The position numbers were made by a program, and so were the translations under genes. Below, piece after piece: positions 34,351 through 45,322 of a stretch of 64,000 bases of DNA (positions are counted from its first letter, which is position 1; the number at the start of each line of letters is the position of its first letter). A model generated the notes under the pieces. That model searched no databases. It was not told the DNA's origin and was given only the letters and a program-made list of their open reading frames with translations. The DNA is from Symbiodinium natans (taxonomy: Eukaryota > Sar > Dinophyceae > Suessiales > Symbiodiniaceae), in NCBI GenBank assembly GCA_905221605.1, contig CAJNDS010002462.1:62001-126000 (forward strand), written 5' to 3'.

Positions 34351-35031
34351 AGAGAGTAGTAGTTACCGGACCATTCAGTAGAACCATGTTGCATCTGTGT
34401 TTGTACGGGGGATTGAGGCAGCGCGGGGCCTCGAACAGCAGCTTCTCATGGCGGATGTTGTGCCCCAGTGACTGGTCAGATCATACCCGCCGCAACTCAA
34501 CAAACAAAGTACTCACACACACTTGGTTTTCTTACACATCCTGCTCCAACAAGCACGCTCAATTCATTTCGTTTAAGGCGCCTCAGCCCATCTCTGCAAG
34601 TCTCGATCCGACCTCTGCGAGTGCGCACCGGAATCTTGTGCAAATGTTGCCATCTCTGGTCTGAAAGTGCTGCACCGAATACCGAAAGCGCAGAAGCTGG
34701 GGAGGCCGCTGCCAGTAGCGCTTGTAGTTTAACTTGTAGAAGACCTGCAGCTTGATGTCCACAGATCCCCTCCCCCCCCATTGGAAAAATTGACAGCTGC
34801 ATGCCGACCGAAGCACAGAGTCTTGGTTGACATCTCTCCACATCAACATACCACGAAGGCACCCGACCATTCCGTTCTTCTTTGTTTCCTGGATCGGGGC
34901 ATCGTCGTGCTCCTTGACACAGCACTGAAGGGTAAACGTGGCTTCAACTTAGAGACATCATGTGGCGGGGCTGATGAGGCGAGTTCAGGCCCGCACCTTC
35001 CCAAAGTCGCGGAAGACGTCCTCCTGCTGAC
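34351..35031. other. Unassigned; possible minus exon
   Basis: A minus frame at about 34760-34620 (includes LQALLAAASPASALSVFG) is protein-like without sure borders. A plus frame at 34781-35302 is the opposite-strand shadow of the exon at 35032-35130. Confidence 0.25.
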
Positions 35032-35130
35032 GTCGACAAACGCTTCCCGCTTGACGCACTGCGAACTGATGCGGTCTGCACTTTCCGCAGGTTCCCCATC
35101 CTTCTGTCCCTTCTTCTTGCGTGGCCGAAC
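35032..35130 (-). CDS. Lys/Arg-rich exon of an unrecognised gene
   Basis: A 33-codon exon entered after GTTGCAAG and left at GTCGAC/GTCAGC, in phase zero at both ends. It begins VRPRKKKGQKDGEPAESADR, a basic then acidic stretch like a nuclear-localisation or disordered tail. It is separated from the next upstream gene by the short dispersed element at 35302. Confidence 0.42.
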
Positions 35131-35301
35131 CTTGCAACTCGGGAAACTGTCGGACATCCCCAACACCACTCTAGACTCCGATCCAAGTCATTCAAGCCTT
35201 GCACTTCTGCTTACACTTGCCAATCAATCCTTGGACGCTTGGCCTTGGCAGCTCCATCGGCAGGAGCCTCTGACAACCATGACTGACATGCTTACGATAT
35301 A

Positions 35302-35390
35302 GGGGTACCTTGTTGGGGTCCTTACTAGTTATATGGGAATCCTAGCTTTTGGGGGACTCTCTTAGGGGTCCCATATTTTCGAAAACCCCC
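35302..35390 (-). repeat. 84-bp dispersed short element, copy C
   Basis: The reverse complement aligns with copies at 2729-2812 and 44206-44289: GGGGTTTTCGAAAATA, then CCCCCAAAAGCTAGGATTCCC, then AAGGACCCCAACAAGGTACCCC. It sits just 3' of the stop codon of the coiled-coil gene (35409). Confidence 0.65.
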
Positions 35391-35408
35391 CAGTTTGTGT
35401 TCACAGAG

Positions 35409-35936
35409 TCAGAGAGCAGCCTCGGGCGGCCCCAGTCCCAGCAGCGCCTTCCAGGCTTCGATTGGCACATGCATTGGTACGTTGCACTTTCCCTGCTTCT
35501 CACACTTTGAATGTCGCCAAGAAGGCCTTATCCGGCACCTCTCGTGCATCATACTCCTCAGGCAAAGGTGGCTGAAAGAAACCGCACAGTGGACCCAACA
35601 GCGGCTCGCAGACGTGTAGCCTGTCTCAGGAGTTCCTCTTCGCGAAGGCGACGTTCCCGTGCATAGCGCTTTGCCTCGCAGGCTCAGTGCAGGAGTCACA
35701 GAGGTGACGCATTTGGCAGTCAATACATCCGACCTGCTCAGCTGCCTCAACCTTTTCCATCTTGATCTCCTCCACCGTGTCCAGAACCTGGCATCGCTTC
35801 CGAGCAAACTTAGCCAGCTGCTTCGTCTCTGCTTCAGAATCAAAGACCGAGGTGCATATCGACCATGGAAGACTGACGCAATCTGACGTACACCGCCCAC
35901 CTTGATGAACTCTCCATGCAAGTGGTCCACTGAAAC
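35409..35936 (-). CDS. Charged coiled-coil protein, C-terminal five exons
   Basis: Five exons share zero or matching phase. 35936-35901 is VSVDHLHGEFIK with donor GTGGGC. 35831-35734 includes KQLAKFARKRCQVLDTVEEI and has donor GTCGGA. 35674-35621 is AKRYARERRLREEELLRQ with a GC donor. 35556-35527 is EYDAREVPDK with a GC donor. 35492-35409 includes NVPMHVPIEAWKALLGLG and ends in TGA. Each acceptor except 35831 is AG followed by G. The middle is a highly charged helix, probably coiled coil. The last intron would be only 34 nt, very short but in line with a 33-nt intron in the synthetase gene. Further 5' exons probably lie at 36.0-36.5 kb. No family recognised. Confidence 0.6.
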   Translation of the reverse strand, partial: VSVDHLHGEFIKVGGVRQIASVFHGRYAPRSLILKQRRSSWLSLLGSDARFWTRWRRSRWKRLRQLSRSDVLTAKCVTSVTPALSLRGKALCTGTSPSRRGTPETGYTSASRCWVHCAVSFSHLCLRSMMHERCRIRPSWRHSKCEKQGKCNVPMHVPIEAWKALLGLGPPEAAL

Positions 35937-37071
35937 CTTTGCCAGGAGGGCGCAGAAATCCGGACTCAGACTTTGACCTCTTGAAGTCTTGACTCTTGAA
36001 AACTGACTTGCAGCCCAGCTGCAGAGGCGCTAAATGCCTGGACTTGGCCAAATGCGCAGATGCAGCGGTTGTTGTGGACCGGCCAATGGCAACGTGTGCA
36101 TTCTTACATGGTTGTACAGTGGGCAATGCAATGTGGCCTAATTTCTGCCTGTTGGCGATGATTCCTCTACTGCACAGCTGCTAGACACAATCCGAAGACT
36201 GCGCCCCAATCGTGCCGTGCCTTCGAACTGCTCACCGGGTCCTTCCAAGAGATGTTGGGCATGGACATCGTCATCTTGTTGACCTGAGGCATCCCGTCTA
36301 TGCATTGGCAGGTCGCTGCTGGCACGGAGGTCCAACCAGTACCGCACGATGAGTTGAATCCTCTGCAGGCGACCTGAAGCGCAACAGTGTTCCGATGCAC
36401 GAAACGACACAGCAGCCACAGCATGCAGCCGAACCGCCTTGCACAACTTTGCGAAGCACTGCAACTTCATGTATTTGCAGGGCCTGCAACCCTGAACCCC
36501 TTGAAGCCCTTGAACCCCTGCCTGCAGCCGTCCAGCTTTGGGCCCTACACACCGAAACCCTTAGGGTGGAGGTGCGGAGGCTCTGAGCCGATTTGACAAG
36601 CGACAAGCAGCTGTTCTGATGGTTCAGTGGAGTCCACAGCTTAACTGGACTACTAGTGTAGTACTAGTTCCCAGTGTAGTAGTGGCATATCGCATACTTT
36701 CATCCGGCGCGCGGTTGCTGTCGTAGCAGGCTGGGTCAGACCTGCTTCCTGAGCAAAAGATGTCAGAGAGTCGCCTCAAGGCATAATAATAACCGATGCC
36801 ACGTGTGGGCCACACAATGCTTCGTCTCCAGCGATCTTGACCCGTTCATGGGGCCTACCAAAAGCATACTGTGCAGGAAAGTGGGCACAAGAACGAGGAG
36901 ACAGCAGTTGAGTGTGAACAGAAGGAGACAGCAAATTATTTACACTGCGCTTCATTGGAAAACAGCCTGCCCTTGGCAAGCGCATGCCAGACCATGAGAC
37001 AATCTCACTTGGAGTACCTGGGATGATCATGAAATCACGGACAGGCACTGGGGTTCCCTGGAATTCCACCA
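35937..37071. other. Probable 5' exons of the coiled-coil gene; otherwise unassigned
   Basis: On the minus strand, about 36287-36240 reads VNKMTMSMPNISWKDP between CCTCAG and GTGAGC. An adjacent alternative frame at about 36370-36290 contains LQRIQLIVRYWLDLRASSDL. They abut, so only one model can hold or the exons are alternative. Nothing recognisable at 36600-37070. Confidence 0.3.
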
Positions 37072-40000
37072 TCAGAATTGCAGCAGGAGCCTCTGGAGAA
37101 TTTTCTTCTTCTCCAGCTTGCCCATTTGATTTCGTGGCCTGATCAAGGCAGATTCTTGTCCAGAAGATCCTTGAAGAGCCATACAAAGCTCCTTTGATCA
37201 AGCTACTTTTGAGCGAACTTCTGAGATCCACACAACTCCGTGACAATGTCCAGCTCTTGCGGCACCTTTGAGTCCAAGCCGACGTGGTAGCAAACAAGGA
37301 GCATCTTGAAGATTTCGTAACAATTTTTTGGGAAGTTCACCCTTATACTAACAGCCCTTAATCGGGAATGTAGTACCCCCTGTTCTAATCCCTCTTAAGG
37401 ACCTGCAAGTTTAAGGGGGAACATTCCCAAACCATATTTTCCATACTACTCCATATTCGGATCTCTCTTTGGCCTTGTAGGATGCCATCCTCTCCTTGCC
37501 CCAGTCCCTCAACTCCTCGCGAGAGCTTTGGAGCGAAGAGGGCGCAAGCTCGGCTCTGGAAGGTCTACCCGACACTACCCCCACACACTCACAGTGCCTT
37601 CCCCCCCCCCCCCGGTCCCAAAAAAATGTAAAATAAATAAAGGAATGTCATCTTCAACTTTTGAGCTTGGCTCCTTGATGGTCAAGGCCACACCGCTCTG
37701 CAGCACGCAGACCGCCGTCACCTCTGCACCAGATGGAGAGATCGTGGGAAGGGGGGGGGGGGGGCAGATGGGAGCAAGGCGCGCCTTCTCCCCCCACGTC
37801 TCGTCGGGCTTTCCTACGACAGCGCATTCTCGAATCTTCTCATGCTGGAGCAGTACCTCTGGCACATCTGGCACCCCGGCTCACCCAAATTCTTTCTCGA
37901 AACTTCGCGACTCCGGCATCGATCTTTAGGCACGTCTAGGCACAGAATAGCGCAAGCTTTATCATCGCAACAGACTCGGGAGATGCTGCAGACAAGGCAC
38001 GCTCTCAATTTCCAGCCCGGAGATCTTGTAGCCACCGCTCTTGATGATGTCCACCGATGTGCGGCCTGGTCGGCTTCCACCGTGGTCGTGCATCACCAAG
38101 ACTTAAGAGAGCCAAGCCTAAAATCCTGTAAATCGCCGCCAAGGCAGGGTCCGGAGCCTGACACTACATCCGAAACCAAATGCTGGAGGAGTTTTGGGCT
38201 GGACTTTTCAGCATCGCAGGTGCCCAGGAAGCTGGCCGCAGCGGTGTCCGGGCGCGGCCTGCCAGTCGATGATTCGACCGCCCGCGCATCATCCTGCGAG
38301 CAGTGAAGTACGAGGGGCCCGCTTACCTCACTGCCCTCTTGGGGTGGCTCTAGGTAGGGAGGGCTGATCCAGCTCGCCTGCAGGGCCTGAAGTTCCTCCC
38401 CACTTCCTCCCTTCTGTGCCTTTGTGGGATCACAGCAAGCACGGCACACTGCACATCTATAGCACAAGAGCCCTAAGCAACAAAGGGTACGTTAAAAGCC
38501 CCACCAGCAGACCACGACAGCCAGCACAGCTGTCTTCAGTGCCGGGCATTGTCCCCGGTCCTTGTGTAGCAAGTGCAGCACTGGCAGATCAACGGTCTCA
38601 GGACCTAAACGGGCAACGTCCTGAAGAATCCATCCTCAGTGAACTCCTTAGCGGTTGCCTCCTCAGGGCATCCAACAAAACTCGCACGAACTTAACGTCC
38701 GCAGCCATGTGCTGCCAGGGCGATGCGGAGCGGCACTACTGTCTGTTGACTCAAGCTCACACAGTGAAGTTGACTTGGAATCCCTCCTCTCTCTTGTAGT
38801 ACTCCTTGAAAACTGCCGCACCTAGCAGTAGAGCAATGGCTTGAAGTTTGGGTCTCGAACTCTAAAGGTGCTGGTGCCTTTCACGAGGATGCCACCTTCC
38901 TGCAACAGAAGACACATCAGTTCTGCATGTGGCGTATATCTGATATATCTGCTACGATGACCACCTGCATCAGAGCTTTAAATGATGCAATTCAGGTACA
39001 AGTTGATGCATCACACCGTCTCACACTGCACCAACGTTCTGGTGCTATACACAGTTGAATGTAGCCAGGGGATAAAGTGGGGGGCGAGCCTGATCCTGCT
39101 TGACCTCCACCCCTGGCAATGGCCATCCCACACACCTGCAGTCTGGGGCCTATTGTATCATGGGAAAGCGGCTGTGTGACATTGTGCGACTGGTGACAGG
39201 CCGAGGCGCCGGCCCTGGATACCGGGTGCCATTTATCCGATTGCTCAGGGCCATGCCAATCTCCGTCATGCCGTACCTAAGCCCTACCTACATCAACAGC
39301 AAGGGCAGCTAAGCCAGGGCAGTCTTGTGGCAAAAGCGGGCTCAGGGTGAAAAGCAACTCGGCATCTCACCGCTCGAGCAGTACGTGGCCAGAGATCTCT
39401 GCCCACGACTTCATGGTAGGCACCTGCACAGTCGCCGCGTCAACCCTGACGCACTGCGGCGCTCTGCCTTGATCCATTGAGCACATTCTGAGCACCCTGC
39501 GGGCAAAGCTGCTGAGCCGGAGACCATATACCTGGGGCAAATCATGGCAAATCAGATGTTCGAAAGGCAGTGCTGCCCAAAAGCTTGACGGTGCGGGCAC
39601 CTTAGGGACGGGTTGCGCAGCCCGTTACCTGATTCCAGTTTTGAAGCTCCAGCTGAAAGGCTGAACATGGCTGAACCACAAGGGTTTACAAGGATCTGGC
39701 AGATCGCTTGTCTCGCGTCGGCAGGGAGTGTATCCAAGTGCTGTGTAAACTTAACCTGGCGTGTCATGTCACAGCTGTGTCCCATCTGAAGGTCGCATGT
39801 CTCACTCATCGGCTTGCTTCAGAATCAGGCCAGGTCTAGCGTAAACGGTTGGCACCGCATGGAAGCAGGTAATGTCTCCCGAGGTCAGGCGCCTGCGGAA
39901 CCGAGCTTAGCTGTTTGTGGGGAAAGAGACAGGACTGAAAACCCAAGAGAAGAATGAGGGGCTGGCTTCAGGCAGAAGGCAGCATCGAAGGCTGTCAACT

Positions 40001-40481
40001 CAACGCCAGCTCCGTTGAAGAGTGCCGTGTTCAGGATGTTCTGAACCTTTGATGCGGCTGCCCTTCGCTTGCACATCTGCTTACATAAGCACCTTCAGCC
40101 CAAGCTTGGATCAACACACCATGAATGTGGTGAAGAGGCAGCACGTGCAGCGTTCGGTCTTTGGATGACCACCTTGCAACCACCAACGTACTTCTGCTCG
40201 TGTTGTAGATGCACAGCGGCTCTCGGCTATCTTGCAGTCCAAGAGGCTTCCATGCTTCACTAAGAGATCGCATTTGCGCTGTGAGGCCTGAGCGTGGCAA
40301 CTTCCGCAACCTTGGTCTTGTCGATCTTCTGCAGACTAAGCCGCCTGCTATTGAATGTATGAACCACGCCTGCACAGTGTCCAGAAGTGCTCTGCGCATG
40401 AAGATGGATGACAACGCAACTGCCTTTTGGCTGTCCAGTCGTTCCTGAAGTGTACAGAATCAGGGCATTCTGCGACAGGAC
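37072..40481 (-). CDS. ACSF3-like acyl-CoA (malonyl-CoA) synthetase, 24 short exons
   Basis: An adenylate-forming enzyme that activates a carboxylic acid with ATP and CoA; closest to ACSF3 (malonyl/methylmalonyl-CoA synthetase). Motifs in order: LILYTSGTTGQPKG (P-loop), LHVLPLHHIHG, DITCFHAVPTVY, YMVSGSAALP, HVLLERYGMTEIGMAL, GRTSVDIIKSGGYKISGLEI, PRNQMGKLEKKK, stop TGA at 37074-37072. Exons: 40481-40424, 40369-40349, 40287-40248, 40172-40118, 40046-39967, 39892-39841, 39755-39708, 39660-39629, 39531-39501, 39423-39371, 39276-39214, 39135-39096, 38899-38878, 38821-38787, 38661-38621, 38560-38548, 38419-38327, 38293-38224, 38065-38003, 37858-37785, 37721-37674, 37515-37474, 37265-37234, 37138-37072. 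They total 1173 nt, an exact 391 codons including the stop. N-terminal exons lie upstream and were not found. Confidence 0.92.
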
Positions 40482-41654
40482 CTGACAAGTCACATACAAC
40501 ATCATACAGTGCATGCAATGCAACTTGTCACCAAAGACAGAAACCGCGATTGTAGGTGAAATTTGGCCTAACAAGGTCGCACGTCGTCGACTGCTCCGCT
40601 CATGCAGCAGGCACGGGGAACTGGGAATCTGGCATCACTTCGTGACGAGAACAGGCCGCAGAAGCAAGCGAAGCAGCTGGGCTGCACCTTGGGAGCAACA
40701 TGCACCTGCTCTCCAGCCTGCGTTGTGTTGTGTTGTGTTGCGTTGCGTTGCGTTGCGTTGCGTTGCGTTGTGTTGTGTTGTGTTGCGCTGTGTTGCGCTG
40801 TGTTGCGCTGTGTTGCGCTGTGTTGCGCTGTGTTGCACTGTGCTCTGTGTGTGTGTGTGTGAAAGGGGAAGCGTGGAAGCGGAAGGGCCGCTCGTTGCGA
40901 ACCGCTCTGAATCCAAGCCCCTTCAAAGCTTTCACGTGCAAGCCTAGGCCACAAGACAAGTACCAAATGTTCCCACCTTTCTGTCATTGTTATCATTGGC
41001 CTGGCCCAAGATACCAGTACGCTAGAGAAGACCTCAGCCTAGCCAGAGCAGGAACCGACGCACGCAAAAAAAGACTTGATCTGAGGCGGAGCGCAGAAGG
41101 AGCCACAGGACCTAGCGTCAGGCCCAACCCTGCAGGAGTTACTGCACACAACGGCCGGCTACACAAGGGAACGCGGCTATGCCTCCATCGACCAACAGTC
41201 GATAGACTTTGGAAGACTCAGGCGCCTCCGGAGAAAAAGCAGGCATTCCTAACACTCCTCCAGTTCGCCACACAACGCATGACTCGATCTCATGCAACTT
41301 GACTCAAGACACGGACGCAGATCGATGGCGCCTTCGTTATTTCGGCAAATGGCCTTGACAACTTTCCAGCAACTTCCCTTAGTCAAAATTTGGTCAATCT
41401 ACGAATCTACGACTCACACGGGGAATGTGATACAACCTAGATGGCAAGAGCGGGAAAGGCTGACTGTCCAGCACGCGTCATTCTGCTGTTGCATGTGTAT
41501 GTGCGTGCTTTAGTACTTCTCACATTGCTGGCCAGGCACAGCTGAACAGCTCGCTTTAGCCCAGCTGCTTTAAGTATGGCGCCAGCCCCTTTCACTGTCA
41601 CTAACGGCCACTCCTCGGGCACCAATCCTTCACAGACGTTTTAGGCTTCAGGCT
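40482..41654. other. No assigned exon; expected site of the synthetase 5' exons
   Basis: The N-terminal half of the acyl-CoA synthetase should lie 5' of 40481, here or further right. I could not recognise it. A pentanucleotide repeat occupies part of the interval. Confidence 0.3.
40722..40840. repeat. TTGTG/TTGCG/TTGCGCTG repeat tract
   Basis: Head-to-tail GTTGT and GTTGC pentamers pass into TTGCGCTGTG decamer-like units and end in a GT run. The Val/Leu/Cys- and Asn/Thr-rich translations come from the repeat and are not protein evidence. It probably lies in an intron of the synthetase gene. Confidence 0.9.
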
Positions 41655-42140
41655 TCATCTTCGGCGCGCCCGAAGCATCTGACAAGCAAAGGCAGCTCTC
41701 GCTGTCCTGCGGGCACATGCGGGCACATGCGGGCAAGCTCGCAGACACTCACGTCGGGCATCCTCCCGATGCCTCTTGGGGCTTGCAAGGCGCCAACCGA
41801 ACCCGGCATTAAAACCGCGGAAATGGTCCTTCACGAAGTATTCTAGCTCTGGTACAGGTGAGTGAACTGACAGTGGTACCTGTGCAGGCCGGATCAGGCC
41901 GATCACCGATATCCTTCGGGCTATCCAGCCATCCATGAAAGTGGCAAGTGCCGAGGTGAGGCGGTGAAGGTACTACTTGGTAGCTGAGAAACTGGGTTGG
42001 CATCAGCAGCTGCACTCTTCCGTAGCGTTTCTAATCCTCGCGCGTTGCCGCGTCAAGGAAAGTCTCCCATACCTGCCTGGCTGTGTCAAACTGACCCCAG
42101 CCAGAAGCCTGGAAGCAACTATGGGCTAAGTCGATGCACT
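41655..42140 (-). CDS. Unrecognised gene, three candidate exons
   Basis: About 42100-42050 includes QVWETFLDAATRED. About 42008-41888 includes QVVPSPPHLGTCHFHGWLDS, then PKDIGDRPDPAC, ending near CACAG/GTACCA. About 41850-41740 enters after TACCAG and includes ELEYFVKDHFRGFNAGFGWR. The frames look like folded protein but match no family I know. It could be the 5' part of the synthetase gene or a separate gene. Confidence 0.38.
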
Positions 42141-43589
42141 CCTTCGGGCCCTTGGGCCATACCGGGTTTTGAAGATGGCGCAGGTTTGAAGGCATCCATG
42201 CCATCAAGCAACAAAGTCACTCCGATTTCAGAAACCTCGAATCACTGAACCAAGGGCTTGCTGAAGATCTGAAGATGCCTCCTCTTCGCACTGTCTTCTT
42301 GCATGAAGAGCAAGATCATGGTATTGGCCAGAAAACGAGCATATGTAAGATGCATGCTGTCACAAGCGTTCAGCAATCGTTTCTTGAAGGACCTGTCTGG
42401 AGTGCCCGTGAAGGAACTTGAAACAAGAGCCCGGCCAAACTGCGGGCAGTGTCTGGAGTTAGCCGGCCTGTAAGTGATTTAGCGCTCTTGTCGTATGACA
42501 TCGCATGCCCTCTTCAGTTCATACCATGTCATGGCAGGGATTGTCTCATATGCCGTGCTCCCTACTGTGCTAAAGAACCTCTCAAGCTCGCATGCAGACC
42601 GCAAGAAGGCTAGGCATCCCCGAAATGAGCAGCAAGCACACATGGGTCGAAGGTGCTGTCAGGTGACACGGTTGCCGCCTGAGCCTCACCTCGTTGCCTT
42701 GAGATAGGTTGGGTGAAGCGGTGAAGATAGCATCCTCTGGCCCCTCCACTGGCGCAATGCGGCTCTTGTGGGTACTAGGTACTGTGCTGCCACTCTCACT
42801 TACAGGCCGCGGAATTTAAACATGCAGTATCGCTTGGCATGCCAAGCTTGCGCTAAACTGCTAGGTCACTAGAGGCTCTGCCGTGGAGAGCTTCGCACTC
42901 CCGGCGAGCAATCGAGGGACTGAGCAGGTGCTCCGCCTCTCAAGACTCGAGGCAGTGCCTATTTGCTCCCTGTTGTAGGGCTGAACTTTTACCTGGCTTC
43001 TGCAATTCCAGGAATCCAAAAGAGCACGACATGCAACATGCAACATCCTTCAATGATTCAACCACAATCATTTCCATCGGTCGTGCTCTCTTTTCATCCT
43101 CTGCGAAGCCTGATCTGCTGGCGGCGTGCGGAGTGCAGAGAAAAGGAGATATGGTCAAAATGGTGCCACACTTAGGAGTGTCTGCCGGGGCGGGAGTTGC
43201 AACAACCACCGACAACCACCGCTACACATTCGCTGCAGGTTGGCATCGTTGCATTCATCAAATCACACCCCTCCTCACACACCACATCTTCTGACCTGAA
43301 AAGAAGCTTCTCGTACCAAATTGCGGAACATAAGAATGCCACACGGACTGCCATCATTCCAAGCGGCTCATCCTGCCAGAGCCAGCAGGAACCACCTCAG
43401 TTGCCGGGCTGCTTCAAAATTCGCCCACACACTGTCAAGCGGCAAGTGCACCCTTGCCTCTGGGCATGTGTCCTTTGCGCGTCGATGCTGCAAGGCATAA
43501 GGATCACCTGGTTCGGAAAGACTTGACCCTGCACTTCGTCTACAAACTCGGATAAGTACAGTCAGCAAATGTCAGCGATGTGCTCTTGC
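42141..43589. other. No confidently assigned gene
   Basis: A minus frame near 43345-43310 (VRVAFLCSAIWYEK) resembles the RVAFL element near the N-terminus of acyl-CoA synthetases. It is too short to rely on. Nothing else is supported. Confidence 0.22.
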
Positions 43590-43805
43590 AACCTATGATT
43601 TTTGAGAGCACTGTGCTGGGGTGCCGGCGGTCGTAAATGCTGGTCTGAAGCATCGTCTTTCGCAATGAGCTGCTTCCCTCTGTGAAAAGGCAATTTGCAG
43701 CAATCATCCCTGGCACCTGGGCTCGAAAGGGCAAAGCATCACACTTCATCAAATTTCCATCCACATTGCAAAAGGCAACGTTCTTCGAGCATGCGCATTT
43801 TACTT
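43590..43805 (-). CDS. Unrecognised exon or exons
   Basis: A continuous minus-strand frame includes NVAFCNVDGNLMKCDALPF, QVPGMIAANCLFTEGSSSLR and TSIYDRRHPSTVLSKIIGC. Composition and lack of repeats suggest real protein. An internal CCCAG/GTGCCA could be a donor or an acceptor, so there may be two exons. No family recognised. Confidence 0.38.
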
Positions 43806-44205
43806 CGTCATGATTCAAAGATTAGTCATCGTGGAGGTTATACCCTGATGGTGACTGACTGCATGTCCAAGAGGACAGCCCTTCCTTCTTCTGCCATCGG
43901 GTCTGCTTTCAGTTCAACATGCAGGGAATTCAGGCAGCCACCGACCGAGAGCTCTCTCGGATATCAGGCCGTTCTGCAAACCCTTGGGTCCTCGCACTGT
44001 CGGAATCGGTCTCGTGAGTCCATGCATGTGCTGCCAACGGTTGCCGATGGAAGAGAACGAGGGCAATATGCGATGGAACCATGCTCTGCAAAACTCACAA
44101 CTCAGGTTGTTGATGAGCCTCCAACTTCCGCGCCAGTTTGATAGAGAGCTCCCTGGTCCTTCCGGCAAGCCCTATCCAGATGAACTGCGCAAGTTTCACT
44201 CACAT

Positions 44206-44289
44206 GGGGGTTTACGAAAATAGTTTACCCGACATAGCCCCCCAAATAGTAGGATCCCCTTATAATGGGGACCCCAATAAGGTACCCCC
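44206..44289 (+). repeat. 84-bp dispersed short element, copy B
   Basis: GGGGGTTTACGAAAATAG, then CCCCAAATAGTAGGATCCCC, then GGGGACCCCAATAAGGTACC. Matches the copies at 2729 (same orientation) and 35302 (reversed). Confidence 0.65.
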
Positions 44290-44441
44290 AACTCCCCAAA
44301 CCCCCACATCGTCACCTCCGGAAGTGGTAGATGCCATCGTGGCGGTGCTGCCCAAACCTAGCAGCCATGCAAGCGGTCACAGGGCAGGAACGCTTGGAGG
44401 CAATGGCTGCCGCTGTTTGTTCCCACTTTTCGGAAACTTCC

Positions 44442-44476
44442 GTAGGGCACGTCACTTCCGTAGGGCACGTCATAGA
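44442..44476. repeat. 17-bp direct repeat, two units
   Basis: CTTCCGTAGGGCACGTCA occurs twice in tandem inside a minus-strand open frame, where it duplicates the tetrapeptide-like CPTEV. The frame is not broken. Confidence 0.7.
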
Positions 44477-44559
44477 ACGACGACACAAACAAACATGCGC
44501 GTTGCCTCCTTCCGAGTTCAGAAAATGACCCCTCTCCCTTCTGAGTTGCAGAAGCATAT

Positions 44560-44749
44560 GAAACCTCGATAGCGGTTGGACTCTCTTCGGGAAGCCTTCC
44601 GCTTGGCCATGATTTGCGGCGCCATGGCCATCGTTGCGGGCCATGCTTAGAACTGTTTCAACTGTTTCCCCAAAAGTTTTAAGGCTCTCCCCTTCCCAAA
44701 CTTCCCAAAAATGATAAAGTTCTCCGTCGATGAAGCCTAGTTTCTGCAA
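44560..44749 (-). CDS. Unrecognised exon
   Basis: A minus-strand frame includes KLGFIDGELYHFWEVWEGES, then LKTFGETVETVLSMARNDG. It is entered near GATTGCAG. It reads as real protein with no known motif. The frame stays open to 44312, through the 17-bp direct repeat, but I cannot place the donor. Confidence 0.4.
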
Positions 44750-45322
44750 TCTATGAGCCGTTGCCTGTGTCTGTCGCGGGCCCGTGCAATGTAAGACACG
44801 CTCAGCCTCGTGTTACGTACAACGTGTGCAAGCTGTGACCAGGACGTGCGCACGCAAACACCGTCGGCTGCCCAGATGGAAAGCTCGGTGACGACATACC
44901 TTTCATGCAAGCACTCGAACATTCGAAGCATGCAAACATGAGACTTCTAAGCTTTGCGCGCGGCTGAAGGATGTACAAAGAAAGCCACATGCCTGGCGAG
45001 CAACATCAGGGTAGCATCGACTGCAGAAACTTGCGCTATGCAGTGCTACGCAGCGCTACGCGGTGCCACGCGGTGCTACGCGGCCTTATTTGATGCTGAC
45101 AGCACAACCCTTGCCTTGGTAGCGACGCCGACTTCTTGCTCAGGACAGTTCGAATGCTTCCAGAGATGGCGTGCACATTACCTTCCGAGAGCAGCCACAA
45201 GCAGCCTGATGACTGATCTACTGCTTGCAAAAATGTAAGTCGGGCATTGTTGGCGGCTGGTTGAAAAACTAAAAACAAGAATTTCTGACATCCTGCCAAA
45301 AAAGTGTGTGATCTTTGGCAAG

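Noticed and set aside
37336-37440. Possible fourth copy of the 84-bp short element
   Set aside because: It shares GTACCCCC and AAGGACC words and a GGGAA...TTCCC inverted motif, but the order of blocks does not match the other three copies.
40568-40996. Asn-Thr-Gln and Val-Leu-Cys repeat frames on both strands
   Set aside because: Generated by the TTGTG/TTGCG repeat.
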